From NCBI GenBank assembly GCA_029060305.1, contig JAIDUG010000032.1, positions 58,017 through 122,016 on the forward strand: a stretch of DNA of 64,000 nucleotides. The letters are read 5' to 3'. Under the pieces are notes generated by a model. It saw only the letters and a program-made list of their open reading frames with translations. It did no database searches and was not told the origin of the DNA. This document shows positions 59,895-64,000 of this stretch, piece by piece (the first letter of the stretch is position 1; each line of letters opens with the position of its first letter). Source of the stretch: Ruminococcus sp. GTDB taxonomy: Bacteria; Bacillota; Clostridia; Oscillospirales; Ruminococcaceae. The position numbers were made by a program, and so were the translations under genes.

Positions 59895-60010
59895 GTGCTT
59901 TTATGAATTTCTTTTTCAGTATGTTTATGACTGAATATTTTATTACAATTATGGCGGTTCTTCTTGTCCTTAGTTGTTTTAAACTTGCATTAAAATTATT
60001 TACGAAATAG
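59891..60010 (+). CDS. Phage membrane micro-protein, 39 aa
   Basis: ATG 59891 follows GGGGGTAAAAA and overlaps the previous stop. The peptide has an aromatic N-terminus (MSAFMNFFFSMFMTEYF), one hydrophobic helix and a basic end (KLALKLFTK). It ends at TAG 60010, ten bases before the Zot-like gene. The size and type fit inovirus gpVII/gpIX-like proteins. Confidence 0.65.
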   Translation: MSAFMNFFFSMFMTEYFITIMAVLLVLSCFKLALKLFTK

Positions 60011-60019
60011 GTGATATAA

Positions 60020-60631
60020 ATGATTTCTTGTATATTCGGACTTCCTGCAAGTGGCAAGTCCTTGTTTCTTGGTATGATAGCACAAAGGGCTGTTGCCGGA
60101 AAAAATATTAACTTTCATGGTCTTAATTTGGGGTCTGTCAAGCGTTATGATTATGTCTACACTAACTTTTACTGCAAAGGTTGCTATAAGTTAGACTATG
60201 ACAAACTGGGTATATACAACTATTCAAACTGTCTTATCCTTGTCGATGAAATAATGCTTCTGTCTGATTCAAGAGACTATAAGAAGTTTTCTGACAACTT
60301 GAAACTTTTTTACTCCGAACATAGAAAATCTGACTGTGATTTCATATACGCTTCTCAGAGTTACAAAGACGTTGATTTAAAGATAAGACAGCGAACAGAA
60401 CAGTATTACTACATTCAACGCTCTTTACTGAAATTTTCTCGTGTTCGCCGTATAGATTTCTTTTTTGATATTTCCAGTGGTAACATAGTAGACGGATTTG
60501 AGTTTGCTTCTCCTATGTACGACTTCTTCTTTTGGAGACCTCATTACTATGACAATATAGATACTAAAGAGTTTATCAATGGTGTTCCTACTCAACAGCC
60601 TGTGTTAATATCTTGGGATTCTGAGCAATAA
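60020..60631 (+). CDS. Zot/pI-like phage assembly ATPase
   Basis: The motor that extrudes filamentous phage. The 203-residue protein has Walker A GLPASGKS (7-14), Walker B LILVDE (72-77) and the Zot-type block FYSEHRKSDCDFIYASQSYKDV.LKIR (about 96-120). It is short: the usual membrane segment and periplasmic domain of pI/Zot are absent, so membrane attachment may come from one of the tiny proteins upstream. The RBS is AGGTGAT. Confidence 0.85.
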   Translation: MISCIFGLPASGKSLFLGMIAQRAVAGKNINFHGLNLGSVKRYDYVYTNFYCKGCYKLDYDKLGIYNYSNCLILVDEIMLLSDSRDYKKFSDNLKLFYSEHRKSDCDFIYASQSYKDVDLKIRQRTEQYYYIQRSLLKFSRVRRIDFFFDISSGNIVDGFEFASPMYDFFFWRPHYYDNIDTKEFINGVPTQQPVLISWDSEQ

Positions 60632-60636
60632 TTCTC

Positions 60637-60783
60637 AATCAAGTCTGAGGGGGAGAGGGGGAACGCCCCTCGCTGTGCGAGGGGCTTCCCCCTTACTTGA
60701 TTATATCCACAAATTGGTGTCACCTGTAAGGTGGCAACAATTTGTATTTGCCTTGGCAAATCCTTTAATTTGCGTAAGCAAAT
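60637..60783 (+). other. Prophage intergenic region with four hairpins: probable origin and packaging signal
   Basis: H1 (60637-60702): AATCAAGT/ACTTGATT outside, then GGGGGAA/TTCCCCC, then a perfect 9-bp GCCCCTCGC/GCGAGGGGC with a TGT loop. H2 (60710-60744): CAAATTG/CAATTTG with an inner CACCT/AGGTG. H3 (60746-60761): ATTTGCC-TT-GGCAAAT. H4 (60768-60783): ATTTGC-GTAA-GCAAAT. Such stacked hairpins between assembly and rep genes are typical of the origin and packaging region of filamentous phages. H1 may also stop transcription. Confidence 0.75.
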
Positions 60784-60822
60784 CTATAAACAAATGATTT
60801 CTACATTCAGGAGTGTGATTAT

Positions 60823-61890
60823 ATGTCTATGTCTTACTATAACGCTAAAACTAAAGTTTATGCTGACGGTACTACAAGTACCATTGTTTTTGATACTCCT
60901 GTTTTTAGAGACCCTAATTTGTCTTATTGTGATGCTATCAGAAAAGTTGTTACTTCTTATAATTGCGATAGTAAGCCTATTTATAAACTTCGTAAACACG
61001 CAAAGGCTTTCAGTCAATATTATCAAAAATGTTCCAGTTTTTTGACAGATATAGAAATCAAGTATGCTAAAAATATTCTCTTTCCTACTAAACCTAAAAA
61101 AAAGGGACTGCCACGTATGGATAGCCTTAAACGTGCCAAAGACAGAATTTTTGATTATATTTTAAGTAATGATTTTAATTATTTCTTCACCGGCACTATT
61201 GACCCTAAAAAAATGAACAGTAAAGACCCTAAAGTGCTTTTGAGACCTGTTCAGGACTGGTTAAAAAATCTTGTCCGTCGTTTTAATGTTGAATATGTTT
61301 TCGTTCCTGAATTTCATAAAGACGGAGAAAAGATTCATTTTCACGGTCTGATTAAGTGTGATGATTCAATTCTTGTCGATTCAAAAACTAAAATTTATAA
61401 GGGAGTTGGCAGACCTTTAAAGGATTTTACAGCTACCAGACGTGGACTGTCTCCGTCAAATGGTCGTATTGTGTATAATATGCCTAAATGGAGATTTGGT
61501 CATAACACGGCTATTAAGTTGTTTGGGGACGTTATGAATACCGCTTTTTATGTTACCAAATACATAACTAAAGATTGTAAAAAGATTTTTGGCAAATTCT
61601 TTTGGCATAGCAGAGGATTGAAAACTCCTGATATTCGTTTTGAGAATGTTGACTATAACAGTATTAAATCCAAAGAGTATTTTAATGAACACGTCGGACA
61701 CTTTAAGTATATATTTCGCCGTGGTGATGAAAACCGCCGTATTAAGGAAGAAAAAGATAAAAAAATTAAAGCTGAAAAGTTACGTTCTATTGCTCTTGAT
61801 AATGATAATTCTAACTGGGAATATGATTTTGATAATGGCTTATGGATTTCTCCTATTACCGGAGAGATAAAAACTGAAAATACTCCTTAA
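60823..61890 (+). CDS. Rolling-circle replication initiator, HUH endonuclease
   Basis: Nicks the phage plus-strand origin. The 355-residue protein has motif 1 FFTGTIDP (121-128), the metal-binding motif KIHFHGLI (His-Phe-His, 172-174) and motif 3 YVTKYITKD with two tyrosines at 243 and 247 (Y-x3-Y), as in initiators that perform a two-step strand transfer. A Lys/Arg/Glu-rich tail follows. ATG 60823 has AGGAGTG. It lies just right of the hairpin region. Confidence 0.88.
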   Translation: MSMSYYNAKTKVYADGTTSTIVFDTPVFRDPNLSYCDAIRKVVTSYNCDSKPIYKLRKHAKAFSQYYQKCSSFLTDIEIKYAKNILFPTKPKKKGLPRMDSLKRAKDRIFDYILSNDFNYFFTGTIDPKKMNSKDPKVLLRPVQDWLKNLVRRFNVEYVFVPEFHKDGEKIHFHGLIKCDDSILVDSKTKIYKGVGRPLKDFTATRRGLSPSNGRIVYNMPKWRFGHNTAIKLFGDVMNTAFYVTKYITKDCKKIFGKFFWHSRGLKTPDIRFENVDYNSIKSKEYFNEHVGHFKYIFRRGDENRRIKEEKDKKIKAEKLRSIALDNDNSNWEYDFDNGLWISPITGEIKTENTP

Positions 61891-62037
61891 ATGTCTCAAA
61901 TTGTTGATTTGATTGATATTGACAACTATAATTCTTCCTCTTTGGTTGAAAATGAGTTTACTGAATATGTTGATTTGCATATTCCGCTTTATGACAATTT
62001 TATTGATCTCAATGAGTATGAAACTTTATTAGAATAG
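61891..62037 (+). CDS. Acidic 48-aa phage peptide
   Basis: ATG 61891 directly follows the rep stop (TAAATG), so translation would be coupled. The peptide has twelve Asp/Glu and no Lys or Arg, and ends at TAG 62037. It has no membrane segment. A role as an accessory or DNA-mimic-like peptide is a guess; the frame may also be incidental. Confidence 0.5.
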   Translation: MSQIVDLIDIDNYNSSSLVENEFTEYVDLHIPLYDNFIDLNEYETLLE

Positions 62038-62084
62038 GGGGTGATATTATTTTATTCAGAGATTGGTTCAATGAATATTATGAG

Positions 62085-62945
62085 GTGTACTGTAAGGGCG
62101 TTCATTCACACGATTATTGTGTTGACTGCCTTTGTATAAACAAAAAACACTTTACCTGTGTTTCTGATATGGAATTGTCGTCTATAAGACCGATTGATAT
62201 ACAAAGAGTTGTAAAGTCTACTATGGTTGACAGTTCTGAACGTCAACGCCGTGCCTATTTTCTTATCAAGCGTGTTCTTCGTGAGGCTGTTGTAAACGAC
62301 CTTATTGAAAAAAATCCTGCCGACTATATCAGACCGCCTAAAAAAGTTAGGAAAGATGTTTCCTGCTTTCAGATTGAACACCTTGAACAGCTTTTTGATG
62401 ACGACAGCCCACAGTGCAGAATGTTTCAGTTTGAATTGTGGACAGGTCTGAGACGTGGCGAACTGCTTGCTCTGACTTGGACTAATATTCACATTCCTGA
62501 AAAATACCTTACTGTATGCCAAACGCTTGTACGTACTTCTGAGGGTGATATTATCGTCCATACTACAAAGTCACGCCGTGACCGTGTTGTCCCTCTGCAC
62601 GATAAGGCGGTTGCACTTCTGAATCAGATAAGACTACTGGACGGTTCTGAGTGCGGTTTCCTTTTCCATAACGCTGACGGTTCACCTCTGAAACTCCGAC
62701 AGTATAACCGCATTTATTGTCACTACTATGCTAAACAGCGTGAAAAATACCCTGACTTACCTTACTATACACCGCACAATCTCCGGCATAGCTATGCGAC
62801 TTACCTTTTGCAGTCGGGTGCAGATATTGAAACCCTCAGGGCTTTGCTCGGTCACGTTGACATATCAACCACACAACGTTATGTACATAGCAACCTCAAT
62901 CAGATGTACAATGCTACCGATAACCTCAAATTCGGAAACCTATGA
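62085..62945 (+). CDS. Tyrosine-type site-specific integrase
   Basis: The catalytic domain is complete: R123 in GLRRGE, K162 in TTKSRRD, HNLRH (H231, R234), GH at 257 and nucleophile Y266 in TQRYVH. It should insert the phage into tRNA-Pro. GTG 62085 is the first standard start, but the integrase-type sequence [16 protein letters not shown] begins upstream and a strong GGGGGTG (62037-62043) has no ATG/GTG/TTG at the right distance; an ATT at 62049 fits. So the start is probably non-standard, or the extreme 5' end has decayed. A terminator follows. Confidence 0.87.
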   Translation: MYCKGVHSHDYCVDCLCINKKHFTCVSDMELSSIRPIDIQRVVKSTMVDSSERQRRAYFLIKRVLREAVVNDLIEKNPADYIRPPKKVRKDVSCFQIEHLEQLFDDDSPQCRMFQFELWTGLRRGELLALTWTNIHIPEKYLTVCQTLVRTSEGDIIVHTTKSRRDRVVPLHDKAVALLNQIRLLDGSECGFLFHNADGSPLKLRQYNRIYCHYYAKQREKYPDLPYYTPHNLRHSYATYLLQSGADIETLRALLGHVDISTTQRYVHSNLNQMYNATDNLKFGNL

Positions 62946-62950
62946 CAAAA

Positions 62951-62981
62951 AAACAGGGAAGTAATACTCCCCTGTTTTTCC
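62951..62981. terminator. Bidirectional terminator between integrase and RHH gene
   Basis: AACAGGG (62952-62958) pairs with CCCTGTT (62970-62976); Ts follow on both strands (seven on the minus strand). Confidence 0.85.
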
Positions 62982-62992
62982 GGTCATCGCTT

Positions 62993-63184
62993 TCAGTTGT
63001 CGCTCTGGACTGCGTTCATTTCATTGTCAAGCATTTCCATTATTAAAGCCGTCAAGCTCTTTCCTTTGCTTTCTGCATACTTCTTGTATACTTCTTTCTT
63101 GCCTTTTGGCATATCTAACGTAAGTTTGTCCCTCTTTTCTTTCATATACTTCATTGTTCTTTCTTTGGACTGTTCATTATACAT
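62993..63184 (-). CDS. Ribbon-helix-helix regulator, 63 aa
   Basis: A CopG/Arc-type repressor: KLTLDMPKGKKEVYKKYAES forms the strand and helix, and KSLTALIMEMLDNEM the second helix. ATG 63184 has GAGGTG. It lies divergent from a promoter whose spacer is an 18-bp palindrome, with a second copy next to its own promoter region, so it probably represses both directions. Confidence 0.82.
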   Translation of the reverse strand: MYNEQSKERTMKYMKEKRDKLTLDMPKGKKEVYKKYAESKGKSLTALIMEMLDNEMNAVQSDN

Positions 63185-63221
63185 ATTATCACCTCTTTTC
63201 TATTATATTTTACCACACAAT

Positions 63222-63239
63222 CATATACACGTCTATATG
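63222..63239. promoter_or_regulatory. RHH operator copy 1
   Basis: An 18-bp site matching the palindrome CATATACACGTGTATATG at 17 of 18 positions, upstream of the RHH gene. Confidence 0.65.
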
Positions 63240-63302
63240 CAATTTTCACAAAAAACCTGTCTTTTTTTCTCTCATATTTTTCAAAAAAATTCTTCAAACC
63301 TA

Positions 63303-63331
63303 TTGACATATACACGTGTATATGATATAAT
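63303..63331 (+). promoter_or_regulatory. Rightward promoter with RHH operator copy 2 in the spacer
   Basis: TTGACA (63303-63308), 17 bases, TATAAT (63326-63331). The spacer holds the perfect 18-bp palindrome CATATACACGTGTATATG (63307-63324), so binding there would block polymerase directly. Confidence 0.8.
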
Positions 63332-63344
63332 AGAATCATAGAAA

Positions 63345-63500
63345 GAGGGAAAACCCGAACTCCTAAGTAATGATACAGTGCAGTAACGGAGCTTCTGAGA
63401 ACTGGTAACAGTAGCAAGCAAGTCCGTGCGAGACTGAAACGAACTCTCAGGAGTGGCAGTAAAGAATGTCGGGAGATACACTTTCTAAATTCAAAAAATT
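63345..63500 (+). ncRNA. Structured leader of the repeat-protein gene
   Basis: A leader of about 180 bases between the promoter and the ATG at 63521. Nested helices are visible: ACGGA/TCCGT (63386-63390 with 63423-63427), GCTT/AAGC inside it, and ACTG-GTAA-CAGT with a GNRA loop at the tip; ACTCCT (63359-63364) can pair with AGGAGT (63449-63454). No known riboswitch class recognised. Confidence 0.5.
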
Positions 63501-63520
63501 ATCCGAAAGGACTGTTATTA

Positions 63521-64000
63521 TGGCAAAAATGAAATATTACAGATTTTATCTTGAAGATGTCACTAACGGTAACGTTTTCACTCACATCTTTTCAGCAACA
63601 AGCAAGGCAAAAGCTATTGAACTTCTTAATGAATATGGTTCAGGTATTGAGACTATTTCTATCAAAATCGTTACTCCCGAACTTATGAAACGTTATGGCT
63701 TGACTAACGAATCAAATTCATATAATTCGCCAGTTGAAACCTTTGAGCCGTCTGATGACGTGTCTGAAATCGCTGAGCCTGAAACTCCTGCACCTGCTGA
63801 AACACCTGAGCAGTCTGATGATGTTCCGGAAGTGTCTGAACCTGCAACTCCTGCACCTGCTGAAACACCTGAGCAGTCTGATGATGTTCCGGAAGTATCT
63901 GAGCCTGCAACTCCTGTACCTGATGAAACACCTGAGCAGTCTGATGATGTTCCGGAAGTATCTGAGCCTGCAACTCCTGTACCTGATGAAACACCTGAGC
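63521..64000 (+). CDS. Protein with Pro/Glu-rich 21-residue repeats, 3' end outside window
   Basis: ATG 63521 has AAAGGA. Residues 1-65 form a small folded domain (MAKMKYYRFYLEDV..., with SATSKAKAIELL), followed from about residue 85 by tandem units of 21 residues (core ETPEQSDDVPEVSEPATP) encoded by nearly identical 63-bp DNA repeats that continue to the window edge. No signal peptide is seen. The repeats look like an extended acidic spacer. Function unknown. Confidence 0.75.
63775..64000 (+). repeat. 63-bp tandem repeats in the coding region
   Basis: At least three and a half units with very few changes (for example GCT to GAT in the APAE/VPDE position), running off the window. Near-identity of units suggests recent expansion. 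Confidence 0.85.

Larger units (their letters stand above)
55153..64000 (+). mobile_element. Integrated filamentous phage (inovirus) prophage, right end outside window
   Basis: Bounded on the left by the tRNA-Pro remnant. It carries a repressor with divergent promoters, a coat-protein-like 70-residue peptide, a large lipoprotein-like adhesin, a row of tiny membrane proteins, a Zot/pI ATPase, a hairpin-rich non-coding region, an HUH Rep and a tyrosine integrase, the gene set of inoviruses. T-rich codon choice differs from the flanking genes. No second tRNA-Pro sequence is seen up to 64000, so the element continues or carries extra cargo on its right side. Confidence 0.85.

Noticed and set aside
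63704..63994. Gln/His-rich repeat protein on the minus strand
   Set aside because: It is the reverse reading of the 63-bp repeats. The plus-strand frame has a promoter, ribosome site and a folded N-terminal domain.

Overview
The window is AT-rich, with strong Shine-Dalgarno sites and many consensus sigma-A promoters (TTGACA or TTGAAA, 17 bp, TATAAT). It carries three secreted proteins with type I dockerins, the sporulation pair spoIIGA-sigE, an FMN riboswitch, lysA, hemZ and a lon-ysxC pair. Together these point to a Gram-positive anaerobe of the Ruminococcus (Oscillospiraceae/Ruminococcaceae) kind with a cellulosome- or amylosome-like system. The genus is inferred from gene content, not proven.

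Layout of the chromosomal part. 1-1,620: a lipoprotein and a small Xre repressor/membrane-protein unit with a striking triple operator. 1,634-8,017: lon-ysxC-lysA, a YerC-like regulator, a Cof phosphatase and a corrinoid adenosyltransferase. 7,781-13,320: a leftward glycolytic operon (pgk, tpiA, gpmI) with three membrane-protein genes between its enzymes. 13,536-16,012: maf, a DUF1015 gene and a NADAR-type ADP-ribose hydrolase without its usual DarT1 partner. 16,045-22,195: an unusual RNA-centred locus. It holds two WYL-domain genes, a divergent tandem array of pseudoknot RNA repeats, a Ro60/TROVE-like DUF2828 protein with a vWA domain, an atypical SDR with a zinc ribbon, and two tandem, independently transcribed structured RNAs with a tRNA-like T-arm. 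22,322-27,226: metY, a DEAD-box helicase, a 33-residue membrane peptide, spoIIGA-sigE. 27,277-36,613: a leftward operon recJ-relA-MBL-hemZ-rlmD-dockerin. 36,872-43,851: a second dockerin protein, a phosphoesterase, and an FMN-riboswitch ribDE-(orphan)-ribBA-ribH-HAD operon. 43,896-54,879: an ABC exporter fusion, prs-ppa, a LacI-type sensor fused to GGDEF, cls, dCMP deaminase and a third dockerin protein.

From 55,107 to the right edge lies a mobile element integrated in a tRNA-Pro(GGG) gene: a filamentous phage (inovirus) prophage. In order it has a TOPRIM protein, a divergent Xre repressor with paired operators, small membrane proteins, a probable ssDNA-binding protein, a 70-residue major coat protein, a large lipoprotein-like adhesin, four tiny membrane proteins, a Zot/pI ATPase, a non-coding region with four hairpins (probable origin and packaging signal), an HUH Rep with two tyrosines, a 48-residue acidic peptide, and a tyrosine integrase. 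Beyond the integrase are a ribbon-helix-helix regulator with two copies of an 18-bp palindrome and a gene with 63-bp tandem repeats that runs off the window. The intact tRNA (other attachment site) is not in the window.

The best candidate for an undescribed system is the 16-22 kb locus. Its RNA repeats form an H-type pseudoknot closed by an outer stem, and one cross-loop pair covaries between copies. They alternate with unrelated hairpins and lie upstream of a Ro-like RNA-binding protein and opposite WYL regulators.
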